This document shows positions 24,355 to 31,611 of a stretch of 64,000 nt of DNA, in pieces (position 1 is the stretch's first letter; every line of letters starts with the position of its first letter). Source of the stretch: Myxococcus sp. RHSTA-1-4 (GTDB lineage Bacteria > Myxococcota > Myxococcia > Myxococcales > Myxococcaceae); the NCBI RefSeq assembly GCF_020037125.1, contig NZ_JAIQDG010000010.1, forward strand, positions 186,001 to 250,000, read 5' to 3'. The position numbers and the translations under genes are program-made. Under the pieces are notes generated by a model. That model made no database searches. It was not told where the DNA came from and was given only the letters and a program-made list of their open reading frames with translations.

Positions 24355-26247
24355 ATGCGGCTCGTGAAGATCGGGCTTGCCAGCGTCAACACCACCGTGG
24401 GCGCCTTCACGCGGAACACGGACAGGGCCCTGGCACAGGCGAGGAAGATGGCGGCGGACGGGGTGACGCTCGCGGTCTTCCAGGAGCAGCTCATCGCCGG
24501 CTACCCGGCCGAGGACATGGTGCAGTGGCAGGGCTTCATCGACCGGCAGTGGCCGGAGCTGGAGCGCTTCGCCCGGGAGACGGCGTCGCTGCCCACCGTC
24601 TTCATCGTGGGCGTGGGCATTGCCCACCAGAGCCTGCGCCTCAACTGCGCGGCGGTGGTGGCGGGAGGGCGCATCCTGGGCCTCGTGCCCAAGGAGAAGC
24701 TGCCCACCTACAGCGTCTTCTACGAGGCGCGCACGTTCGGCCGCGGCCACCCGGGCATGGCGGAGGTCCACCGCGGCGTGCCGCTGGGGGACTACCTCTT
24801 CCAGTTCGACTTCGGCGTGGTGGCCCCGGAGGTGTGCGAGGACATCTGGAGCGCGGAAGGCCCCATGCGCCGGCGCACCTATTCCGGCGCGGAGCTGGTG
24901 GTGAACCTGTCCGCCTCCCCCTACCGGCTGGGCTTCGTGGAGACGCGGCGCGAGCTCATCGCCACCCGCGCGGCGGACCACCAGTGCACCATCGCCTACT
25001 GCAACGCGGTGGGCAGCAACGACGGCCTCATCTTCGACGGCGGCGGCTTCCTCAACCAGAACGGGCGCCACGTCATGGAGACGCCGCGCTTCCAGGAGGG
25101 CTATGCGGCGGCGGTGGTGGACCTGGACCGCACCCTGCGCCTGCGCGGCGAGGCCACCACCTGGCGCGTGGACCGCGAGTCGTGGGTGGCCAACGGGGGC
25201 AGACACGTCCCCGTGCTGGACTGCACCGGCGCGGTGCGCACCCGGCGCGAGTCGCTGGCGTACCCGGTGCCCGCGCACCGCAGCTTCTTCCTGCCGGGCC
25301 CGGACCAGCGCCGGCCCTCGCGCGAGGCGCTCTGCGAGGACCTGCTGGACGCGCTGGCCCTGGGGGTGGGGGACTATTTCGAGAAGACGCGCGCCTTCAA
25401 GGTGATTGGAATCGCCCTGTCCGGCGGGCGTGACTCGCTGCTGACGCTCCTCATCGCCCACCGCTACGCGAAGCGGGCGCGGCCGGAGGACCCGGGCTCG
25501 CTCCTCCGGGCCTTCTACATGCCCAGCCGTTACTCCAGCGACGCCACCAGCGACGCGGCGGAGACGATTGCCCGCGAGCTGGGTGTGCCCTTCCAGATTG
25601 TCTCCATCGACGAGGCCTTCGAGCGCGAGCGCGCCATTGCCCAGAAGATGCTGGGGGACAAGCCCGTCACGCCGATTACCGAGCAGAACATCCAGGCCCG
25701 CCTGCGCGCCCAGCGCATGTGGAACTGGAGCAACTCCTGCGGGGGCCTGTTCCTCCAGACGGGCAACATGAGCGAGAAGTCGGTGGGCTACACCACCATC
25801 GGCGGCGACCTCATGGGCGCGCTGGCCGTCATCGCCAACGTCCCGAAGACGGTGGTGATGTACCTGCTCGACTACCTCCAGGAGAAGACGGGCTACGAGG
25901 GCATCCGCAAGGTGCTGGCCAAGCCCGCCGGCCCGGAGCTGGCGCACAACCAGGTGGGGGAGGAGGAGCTGATGCCCTTCCCGGTGCTCGACGCGTGCTT
26001 CTACCTGCACGCGGGCGAGAAGCTGACGCCGGCGGAGATGCTCCAGGCGCTCACCGCCATGTTCCCGGAGGTGGAGGCGCCGAGGCTGAGCGGCTACGTG
26101 GAGAAGTTCGTCCGCCTCTTCCAGCAGTCCATCTACAAATGGGTTCAGTCTCCGCTGTCGCTGCACATCGGCAACCTGGACCTGGACCGCGAGCGCGCCC
26201 TGCAGCTCCCCGTCGTCACCGGGACGGAGTGGATGCGCGAGGGGTAG
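24355..26247 (+). CDS. nadE: Glutamine-dependent NAD(+) synthetase
   Basis: A 630-residue two-domain enzyme making NAD from deamido-NAD, ATP and glutamine. The N-terminal nitrilase-type glutaminase domain has its catalytic triad: Glu44 (AVFQEQLIAGYPAED), Lys115 (PKEKLPTYSVFYEAR) and Cys161 (APEVCEDIW). Released ammonia reaches the C-terminal synthetase, whose PP-loop is SGGRDSLLTLL (about 356-366). The later LFLQTGNMSEKSVGYTTIGGD segment lines the adenylate site. Length is close to other bacterial glutamine-dependent forms. The ATG at 24355 is preceded by GGACTGGAGC and by sequence without coding character. It stands alone. Confidence 0.95.
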   Translation: MRLVKIGLASVNTTVGAFTRNTDRALAQARKMAADGVTLAVFQEQLIAGYPAEDMVQWQGFIDRQWPELERFARETASLPTVFIVGVGIAHQSLRLNCAAVVAGGRILGLVPKEKLPTYSVFYEARTFGRGHPGMAEVHRGVPLGDYLFQFDFGVVAPEVCEDIWSAEGPMRRRTYSGAELVVNLSASPYRLGFVETRRELIATRAADHQCTIAYCNAVGSNDGLIFDGGGFLNQNGRHVMETPRFQEGYAAAVVDLDRTLRLRGEATTWRVDRESWVANGGRHVPVLDCTGAVRTRRESLAYPVPAHRSFFLPGPDQRRPSREALCEDLLDALALGVGDYFEKTRAFKVIGIALSGGRDSLLTLLIAHRYAKRARPEDPGSLLRAFYMPSRYSSDATSDAAETIARELGVPFQIVSIDEAFERERAIAQKMLGDKPVTPITEQNIQARLRAQRMWNWSNSCGGLFLQTGNMSEKSVGYTTIGGDLMGALAVIANVPKTVVMYLLDYLQEKTGYEGIRKVLAKPAGPELAHNQVGEEELMPFPVLDACFYLHAGEKLTPAEMLQALTAMFPEVEAPRLSGYVEKFVRLFQQSIYKWVQSPLSLHIGNLDLDRERALQLPVVTGTEWMREG

Positions 26248-26398
26248 CGCGCGCGCAAGCCGTGTGGCGTCCGCACCACACCCGGCCGCCCGCCTTCCGG
26301 ACGGACGCCCCCAGCCGGTGAGCCAGCCCGTGGCGCGCCTTGCCGGATGTGGCTTCGCAAACAACCTTCATGTCAGCCACTCGACGATGGAGGGTTGG

Positions 26399-27574
26399 AT
26401 GAAAGCGAAGATTCTGGCGGGCGCCGTCGCGGCGCTCATGTACGGCACGGCGGCCCTGGCCGCTGACGGCGACTGCCCGCCTCCGCGGGCAAGCACCGGG
26501 TCCGCGCAGGGCGGCGTGATGCTGGCCCAGGCGCAGGACGAGATGCCCATGGACGACGTCCAGCAGGATGTCCAGCAGCAGGAGGAGATCGAGGGCGTCG
26601 AGCCCGTTCCCGACGCCACCGGCGTAGACCAGGACACGCAGATCGACGAGGGCATTGGCGGCAGCGGCACCTTGGGACAGGAGCCGAGCGCCGTGGAACA
26701 GGAGCCGAGCCCCATCGGCCAGGAGGAGGGCATCGGCGGCAGCGGAAAGGGTGAGGTCCTGCTGCGCTGCGAGCCGATCTCCAAGGAAGAGGCGGGCGTG
26801 GGCGGCGCCGGCGTCACTCCGCTGCCGGGCATCGAGGAGCCGAAGCCCGTGGAGCCGCAGCCCATGGAGCCGCAGCCCATGGAGCCGCAGCCCATGGAGC
26901 CTCAGACGGAGGCGTACCCGGAGTACCCGCCTGAGGATGCCACCGGTGGAAGCGGCATCGCCACGCCGCCGCCGTCCGACTTCCGTCCCTCGGCCGAGGC
27001 CGCGCAGCCCATCGAGCCGCTGGAGGTGGAGGCGAAGGAGAAGAACGACATGACCGGCCTGACCCTGCTGGCCGGTGGCGGCCTGGAGGGCTACACCGGT
27101 GAGCTGGGGTCGCAACTCAACCCCGGCGCCACGGCGGGTGTGCGCGCGGCCCTGAAGCCGAACAAGATCGTGGGCCTCGAGCTGGGCTACAGCGGCGCGG
27201 TGAACGACATCGACATCGTCGGCACCGACGACAACGCGACGGACGGTCCGGACCTCGTCCGCAACGGCGGTGACGCGGTGCTGACGCTGGGCCTGCTCAC
27301 CTCGGCCTGGCAGCCGTACGTGCTCGGCGGCATCGGCATCAACGACTACAACTTCCGCGGCGGGCAGACCCTCGGCTACTCCGACGACACCGTGGGCAGC
27401 GTGCCGGCGGGCGTGGGCCTCCGCGGCCACGTGGGGCACTTCACCGTGGATGCGCGCGCCAACTACAACTTCCTCTTCGACAAGGAGTTCGCTCCCGGCG
27501 TCGAGTCCAGCGGCGGTGACTTCGAGGAGGGCGGCAGCTACCAGGCCGTGGTGAACGTCGGCGGTACGTTCTGA
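26399..27574 (+). CDS. Outer-membrane beta-barrel protein with acidic, Pro-rich N-terminal region
   Basis: A 391-residue exported protein. The signal peptide is MKAKILAGAVAALMYGTAALA. Residues about 25-215 are a low-complexity periplasmic or surface region rich in Glu, Gln, Pro and Gly, with repeated GIGGSG and EPQPM units. Residues about 220-391 form a small OmpA-like eight-stranded barrel (GLTLLAGGGLEGYTGEL, GLELGYSGAV, YVLGGIGINDYNF, VDARANYNFLFDKEF) ending in NVGGTF with a terminal Phe. GGAGGG lies eight bases before the chosen ATG. Function is unknown; the barrel could be a structural or adhesion protein. An intrinsic terminator follows. Confidence 0.8.
   Translation: MKAKILAGAVAALMYGTAALAADGDCPPPRASTGSAQGGVMLAQAQDEMPMDDVQQDVQQQEEIEGVEPVPDATGVDQDTQIDEGIGGSGTLGQEPSAVEQEPSPIGQEEGIGGSGKGEVLLRCEPISKEEAGVGGAGVTPLPGIEEPKPVEPQPMEPQPMEPQPMEPQTEAYPEYPPEDATGGSGIATPPPSDFRPSAEAAQPIEPLEVEAKEKNDMTGLTLLAGGGLEGYTGELGSQLNPGATAGVRAALKPNKIVGLELGYSGAVNDIDIVGTDDNATDGPDLVRNGGDAVLTLGLLTSAWQPYVLGGIGINDYNFRGGQTLGYSDDTVGSVPAGVGLRGHVGHFTVDARANYNFLFDKEFAPGVESSGGDFEEGGSYQAVVNVGGTF
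26851..26895 (+). repeat. Three tandem 15-base repeats inside the barrel-protein gene
   Basis: The unit GGAGCCGCAGCCCAT occurs three times without change (26851-26865, 26866-26880, 26881-26895), and a decayed fourth copy follows. It encodes the Met-Glu-Pro-Gln-Pro repeats. In-frame length variation by slippage is plausible. Confidence 0.85.
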
Positions 27575-27610
27575 GGCACGGGGGACGCATCCCCGGAGTC
27601 GGGTTGAGGC

Positions 27611-27660
27611 AGCGGCGCGGTGCCCGGTAGCGGACGGGCGGCGCGCCGCTGTGCCTTTTT
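27611..27660 (+). terminator. Intrinsic terminator after the barrel-protein gene
   Basis: A nine-base perfect stem (27611-27619 with 27642-27650) encloses a 22-base loop and is followed by GTGCCTTTTT. It lies 37 bases after the stop codon. Confidence 0.65.
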
Positions 27661-27733
27661 CCGGTGCGGCGCGGGCGCGCCTTGCGCGTTAAGGTGCCTC
27701 ATTCCAGCCCAAATCCGGACTGAGGAGAGGTGA

Positions 27734-28057
27734 ATGAGCCTGAAGGTGGAAGACGTGAAGGTGGGTACCGGCGCCGAGGCAACGGCCGGCAAGACGGTGA
27801 CGGTGCACTACGTGGGGACGCTGACCAGCGGCTCCAAGTTCGATAGCAGCCGGGACCGGGGCGAGGGCTTCACCTTCCGGCTCGGGGCGGGCCAGGTCAT
27901 CGCGGGCTGGGACAAGGGCGTCGCCGGCATGAAGGTGGGCGGCGTGCGCAAGCTGACCATCCCCCCGGAGATGGGCTACGGCACGCGCGGCTACCCGCCC
28001 GTCATCCCCCCCAACTCCACCCTCCTGTTCGAGGTGGAACTGCTGGAAGTGCGCTGA
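27734..28057 (+). CDS. FKBP-type peptidyl-prolyl cis-trans isomerase
   Basis: A 107-residue minimal FKBP domain with no signal peptide, so a cytoplasmic folding catalyst. Family residues are visible: [60 protein letters not shown], and [16 protein letters not shown]. The aromatic pocket (Tyr, Phe, Trp, Tyr) is intact, so it should be active. GAGGAGAGG precedes the ATG. It lies 18 bases before the thioredoxin gene, so the two form a protein-folding/redox operon. Confidence 0.95.
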   Translation: MSLKVEDVKVGTGAEATAGKTVTVHYVGTLTSGSKFDSSRDRGEGFTFRLGAGQVIAGWDKGVAGMKVGGVRKLTIPPEMGYGTRGYPPVIPPNSTLLFEVELLEVR

Positions 28058-28075
28058 AAGAAAGCGAGGGCCGTC

Positions 28076-28456
28076 ATGGCCGCGGTGGAAATCACGAAGG
28101 ACAATTTCAAGGAGACGGTGGCCAAGGAAGGCATCGTCATCCTGGACTGGTGGGCGGCGTGGTGCGGTCCGTGCCGTGCTTTCGCTCCCACCTTCGAGGC
28201 AGCCTCCACGAAGCACCCGGACATCGTCTTCGGGAAGATAGACACGGACGCGCAGCAGGAGCTGTCCGGCGCGTTCGAGATTCGCTCCATCCCGACGCTG
28301 ATGGTCTTCCGTGACGGCATCCTCCTGTTCGAGCAGGCCGGAGCGCTGCCCGCGGCGGCGCTGGAGGACCTGGTCCGGCAGGTGCGTGCCCTGGACATGG
28401 AGCAGGTGAAGAAGGAAGTGGCGCAGCGCCGCGCCGGCGAGCCGCCCCAGGCCTGA
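28076..28456 (+). CDS. Thioredoxin
   Basis: A 126-residue thioredoxin with the unaltered active site WCGPC (Cys30, Cys33), the buried Asp in VILDWWAAW, the cis-Pro loop RSIPTLMVFRDG, and the late QAGALP turn. A roughly 15-residue charged tail extends the usual 105-110-residue domain. There is no export signal, so it reduces cytoplasmic disulfides. It is translated from the message of the FKBP gene 18 bases upstream. Confidence 0.93.
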   Translation: MAAVEITKDNFKETVAKEGIVILDWWAAWCGPCRAFAPTFEAASTKHPDIVFGKIDTDAQQELSGAFEIRSIPTLMVFRDGILLFEQAGALPAAALEDLVRQVRALDMEQVKKEVAQRRAGEPPQA

Positions 28457-28495
28457 CACGGGGCAGCCGCCTCACGAAGGCTCGCGCTTCATCCT

Positions 28496-28530
28496 CGGTG
28501 GCCGGGCTTCTCCGCAAGCCCTGGCCACCG
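28496..28530. terminator. Strong hairpin between convergent genes
   Basis: A 14-base stem with one bulge (28496-28509 with 28516-28530) and a six-base loop lies between the stops at 28456 and 28563. No U tract is seen. It probably acts as a bidirectional terminator or 3'-end stabiliser. Confidence 0.45.
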
Positions 28531-28562
28531 GCGGTGCCTGTGTGTCCGCGAGGGGCGGGGGT

Positions 28563-29147
28563 TCACCACTTCACGAGCAGCGTGAAGCTCGCGTAGGGGG
28601 GCTCGCCGGACTCGCGCTCCACCTGGAACGACAGGCCCGGGTTCGCCTTGAGCAGGCCGGCCAGGGACATGCCGCGGGCCCACGAGGGGCCGAAGTACTC
28701 GTCGCGGAAGATGAGCCGGGCCGAGCGGTCCGAGACGCGCTCGTACTCGCGCTCGCCGAAGGTGGCCGTGGCGCCGGCCATGCCCTGCGTGAGGGACAGG
28801 CCCTCGTTGGGGTCCCTGCCGGCGACGGACAGCACCATCTCCCCCATGGGCGCGGCGAAGATGAGGTTGGCGGCGTGGACGGACAGCTTCTCCACGGCCT
28901 CCGCGTACGTCAGGCCGGTGGCTTCCAGCGCGCTCGCGCCCTGGTGGAGCGCCTGGAGGTACTCGCGCGCGGGGCGGAAGGCCGGCGCGTTCCGCGGCGC
29001 GGGCCCCTGCCGGGGAGCGGCGCCCTCCAGGGGCCTGCCCGTGAGCTTCTCGATGCTCTCCAGGAGGCTCTGCATGAAGAGGTCGAGCACCGTGTGCTCT
29101 GGCTGGCACAGCGCCATGCGCGCTTGCAGGTACTGTGGGGTGTCCAT
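28563..29147 (-). CDS. DUF2378-like (TIGR02265-like) myxobacterial protein
   Basis: A 194-residue soluble protein. Its C-terminal half has the layout of the myxobacterial DUF2378 family: a beta-strand/helix segment (LSLTQGMAGATATFGEREYERVS), then ARLIFRDEYFGPSWARGMSLAGLL, then a closing strand pair ending in SFTLLVKW. It is more divergent than the clear family member at 53676 and has a Pro/Arg linker (about 40-60), so the assignment is tentative. The family is expanded in myxobacteria and has no known function. AGGAG precedes the ATG. It is divergent from the response-regulator kinase across about 190 bases. Confidence 0.5.
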   Translation of the reverse strand: MDTPQYLQARMALCQPEHTVLDLFMQSLLESIEKLTGRPLEGAAPRQGPAPRNAPAFRPAREYLQALHQGASALEATGLTYAEAVEKLSVHAANLIFAAPMGEMVLSVAGRDPNEGLSLTQGMAGATATFGEREYERVSDRSARLIFRDEYFGPSWARGMSLAGLLKANPGLSFQVERESGEPPYASFTLLVKW

Positions 29148-29336
29148 GGGACGCTCCTGGGGGCCGGTGGGTCTCTCCCCATCTAACCTCAGCACACGCG
29201 GGCCTGGGGAGCGGACAGCGGGGCGGGGGACGCGAATGACCCGCCGGGTGGAACGCCGGAACGAGGCGCCGTGTTGGAAAGAAGGCGTCACGCACCAGCC
29301 GGGCCGGTAGGGCCCCGGCTCTCCGCCTGTCCCTGC

Positions 29337-30584
29337 ATGCCTTCGACCTTCCCCCGGTTTCCCGCTACGTCTCCTGAAGTCCCGTCCGGCCTGGAGCCGC
29401 CCCGCGCGCGCATCCTCCTGGTGGACGACGTCCCGGCCAACCTGCTGGCGCTCCAGGGCATCCTGGAGCCGCTGGGGCAGGAGGTGGTGTCGGCCCGCTC
29501 GGGTGAAGAGGCGCTGAGGGAGCTGCTGCGCGGGGACTTCGCCTGCATCCTGATGGACGTGCAGATGCCGGGGCTGGACGGCCTGGAGACGGCCCGCCTC
29601 ATCCGGGCCCGTGAGCGGACGAAGCACCTGCCCATCCTCTTCGTCACCGCCCTCAGCCGCGAGGCCGCCTACGTCACCCGGGGCTACGCGCAGGGCGCGG
29701 TGGACTACCTGCTCAAGCCGGTGGACCCGGACATCCTGCGGGCGAAGGTGCAGGTGTTCGTGGACCTGTACGTGCGCGGCGAGCTGGTGAAGCGGCAGGC
29801 GCTGGAGCTGGCGGCGCGCCGGCGGGCGGAGGAGGAGCTGCAGCGCGCGGCGGAGCTGGAGCAGCAACTGGTGGGCATCGTGGGCCATGACATCCGCACG
29901 CCCCTGTCCGTCATCCTCACCTCGGCGAAGGGCCAGCTCTCCAAGGGCTTGCTGGAGCCGGAGCAGCGCCAGGCCTTCGAGCGCGTGGCCCGGGGCGGCG
30001 AGCGCATCCAGCGGATTGTCGACCTGCTGCTGGACTTCACCCGCGCCCGGCTGGGCGGAGGCATCCCCGTCATTCCCCACGCGGGGGACCTGAACGACTT
30101 GTGCCACAGGGTGGTGGACGAGCTGCACGTGGCGCGGCCGGGGCGCGTCATCCGGTGTGAATTCGGGTGCGACCGCCTGCACGGCACCTGGGATTTGGAG
30201 CGGATGGCGCAGGCGCTGTCCAACCTGCTGGACAACGCCCTGAAGTACAGCCCGGAGGGCTCTCCGGTCCGCCTCTCCACCTGGGAGGAGGGGGAGGCCG
30301 TCTTCCTCGAGGTCCACAACGAGGGGGAGCCCATTCCTCCGGAGCTGCTGCCGCACCTGTTCGCGCCGTTCCGGCGCGCGGGCGGCACCGAGGCGGCCGC
30401 GCGGGAGAGCCTGGGACTGGGCCTCTACATCGCCCACAGCATCGTCCAGGCGCACCAGGGTTCGCTCAGCGTGCGCTCCATCGCCGGCGAGGGCACCGCG
30501 TTCCGCATCTGCCTGCCGCGCGGCCCGGGCGTGCCGCGGCCGAGCGCCAGTGAAGAGGCGGCGCGGGTGCCGCTGACGGCCTGA
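29337..30584 (+). CDS. Response regulator-histidine kinase hybrid (REC-HisKA-HATPase)
   Basis: A 415-residue cytoplasmic signalling protein. The N-terminal receiver (about 22-140) has acidic residues in LLVDDVPAN, the phosphoacceptor Asp74 in LMDVQMPGLDG, Thr in FVTALS and Lys in LLKPVDP. A helical linker leads to HisKA with His184 in GIVGHDIRTPLSV and an HATPase_c domain (NLLDNALKYSP, GLGLYIAHSIVQAHQG). The receiver in front of the kinase means an upstream kinase can control its activity, a common myxobacterial relay design. Start ATG 29337 is the first with a protein-like continuation; no good ribosome site is visible, so a start at ATG 29271 cannot be excluded. Confidence 0.9.
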   Translation: MPSTFPRFPATSPEVPSGLEPPRARILLVDDVPANLLALQGILEPLGQEVVSARSGEEALRELLRGDFACILMDVQMPGLDGLETARLIRARERTKHLPILFVTALSREAAYVTRGYAQGAVDYLLKPVDPDILRAKVQVFVDLYVRGELVKRQALELAARRRAEEELQRAAELEQQLVGIVGHDIRTPLSVILTSAKGQLSKGLLEPEQRQAFERVARGGERIQRIVDLLLDFTRARLGGGIPVIPHAGDLNDLCHRVVDELHVARPGRVIRCEFGCDRLHGTWDLERMAQALSNLLDNALKYSPEGSPVRLSTWEEGEAVFLEVHNEGEPIPPELLPHLFAPFRRAGGTEAAARESLGLGLYIAHSIVQAHQGSLSVRSIAGEGTAFRICLPRGPGVPRPSASEEAARVPLTA

Positions 30585-30609
30585 GTCCGGGCGGTCCGCG
30601 GGCGTCCTC

Positions 30610-31497
30610 TCACTTCACGACGGTGCACACGCCTCCGCCGTTGAGGTGGGCCTGGTCGACGATGCTCTGGGTGATGAACTCCTGGAGCGTCCGCACGTCA
30701 TACGCGCCGGGAAGGTAGACGACGGGCTGGCCCTGGGCGTCCTTCAGCTCCTGCCCGTCGCGGCCCCGCAGGTCGGTGAGCTGCTGCGCGGCGAGGCCCT
30801 CGGGGGTGATGACACCGTCCGCGCCGGCGGTGGCGGCGATGGCGTCGAAGCGGAGCAACACGCCTTTGTGGGTGCCCAGCCGGTCATAGAACATGTGCTC
30901 GGCGTGGATGGTGACCTCCGCCTCCGCCACGGAGGCCTCCGGCACGATGATGCCCTGGGTGCCGTCCACGCCGTTGATGCAGCTCTTCATGAGCGCATCC
31001 ACGGGGAAGCCCATGCGGAAGGTGAGCACGCCCACGCCGGCCTTCACCGCGCGTCCCTCCACGAAGTAGCTGAAGCCTCGCTCGCGCATCATCGCCACGT
31101 CGTCCGCGGACACCTGCCCGTCCGCCAACTCGGTACGCTCCTCGGGCGGGCTCACCCGGAAGCCCACGTCCCAGCGGCCCGCCGGCAGCCCCTTCAGCTC
31201 CGTCAGGGGGATGTCGCCCTTCTGCACGTCCACCAGCACGTGCCGGTGGCTCGTGTGGACCTCGCCGGACGCGGAGGTGAGGGTGAAGTCCCCCAGCGAC
31301 ACCAGGTACCGGGTGAACTGGACGGACCATCCGTCCTGGAAGAGGGTGTCCGGCAGGCCACGCTGGGTGCCGTCACCTCCGCTCATCGTCACCTTCACGT
31401 CGCCGGTGGCCACGTTGTCGCAGGCGGTGCCCACGAGCATCCAGGCCACCAGCGCCACGCACCACCCCATCCGGGACTGCCGCTGCCGGGTCTTCAT
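30610..31497 (-). CDS. Lipoprotein of the receptor-associated pair (Sec-exported)
   Basis: A 295-residue lipoprotein: basic N-terminus, hydrophobic core and lipobox LVGTAC. The mature part is beta-rich with a GWSVQFTRYLVSLGDFTL segment, a His-containing turn (HTSHRHVLVD), GLPAGRWDVGFRVSPP, and VLTFRMGFPVDALMKSC. The last segments resemble those of the Tat-type lipoprotein at 34164, so the two are probably distant paralogues. It is transcribed divergently from a TonB-dependent receptor, with a GCAAC-N3-GTTGC dyad between them. No ribosome site precedes the ATG. If the TTGACT/TACTTA pair around the dyad is the promoter, the message would be nearly leaderless. I infer a periplasmic or surface role in uptake of the receptor's ligand. 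Confidence 0.75.
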   Translation of the reverse strand: MKTRQRQSRMGWCVALVAWMLVGTACDNVATGDVKVTMSGGDGTQRGLPDTLFQDGWSVQFTRYLVSLGDFTLTSASGEVHTSHRHVLVDVQKGDIPLTELKGLPAGRWDVGFRVSPPEERTELADGQVSADDVAMMRERGFSYFVEGRAVKAGVGVLTFRMGFPVDALMKSCINGVDGTQGIIVPEASVAEAEVTIHAEHMFYDRLGTHKGVLLRFDAIAATAGADGVITPEGLAAQQLTDLRGRDGQELKDAQGQPVVYLPGAYDVRTLQEFITQSIVDQAHLNGGGVCTVVK

Positions 31498-31513
31498 GCA
31501 ATAGCTAAGTAAA

Positions 31514-31528
31514 TGCAACTTTGTTGCG
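31514..31528. promoter_or_regulatory. Dyad operator A (GCAAC-N3-GTTGC)
   Basis: TGCAAC TTT GTTGCG in the 114-base divergent region between the lipoprotein (31497) and the TonB receptor (31612). On the minus strand it fills the 17-base space between TTGACT (31534-31529) and TACTTA (31511-31506), where a repressor would block polymerase. The same dyad recurs at 40652, 41392 and 42933-42966. Confidence 0.6.
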
Positions 31529-31611
31529 AGTCAATCCAGGGGTGGTGTATCTGAGTTCGTCCGGTCCGGGGCTCTGGAGGCCCGCCGCCGTCTGGAGCGA
31601 GGTCATCACCC

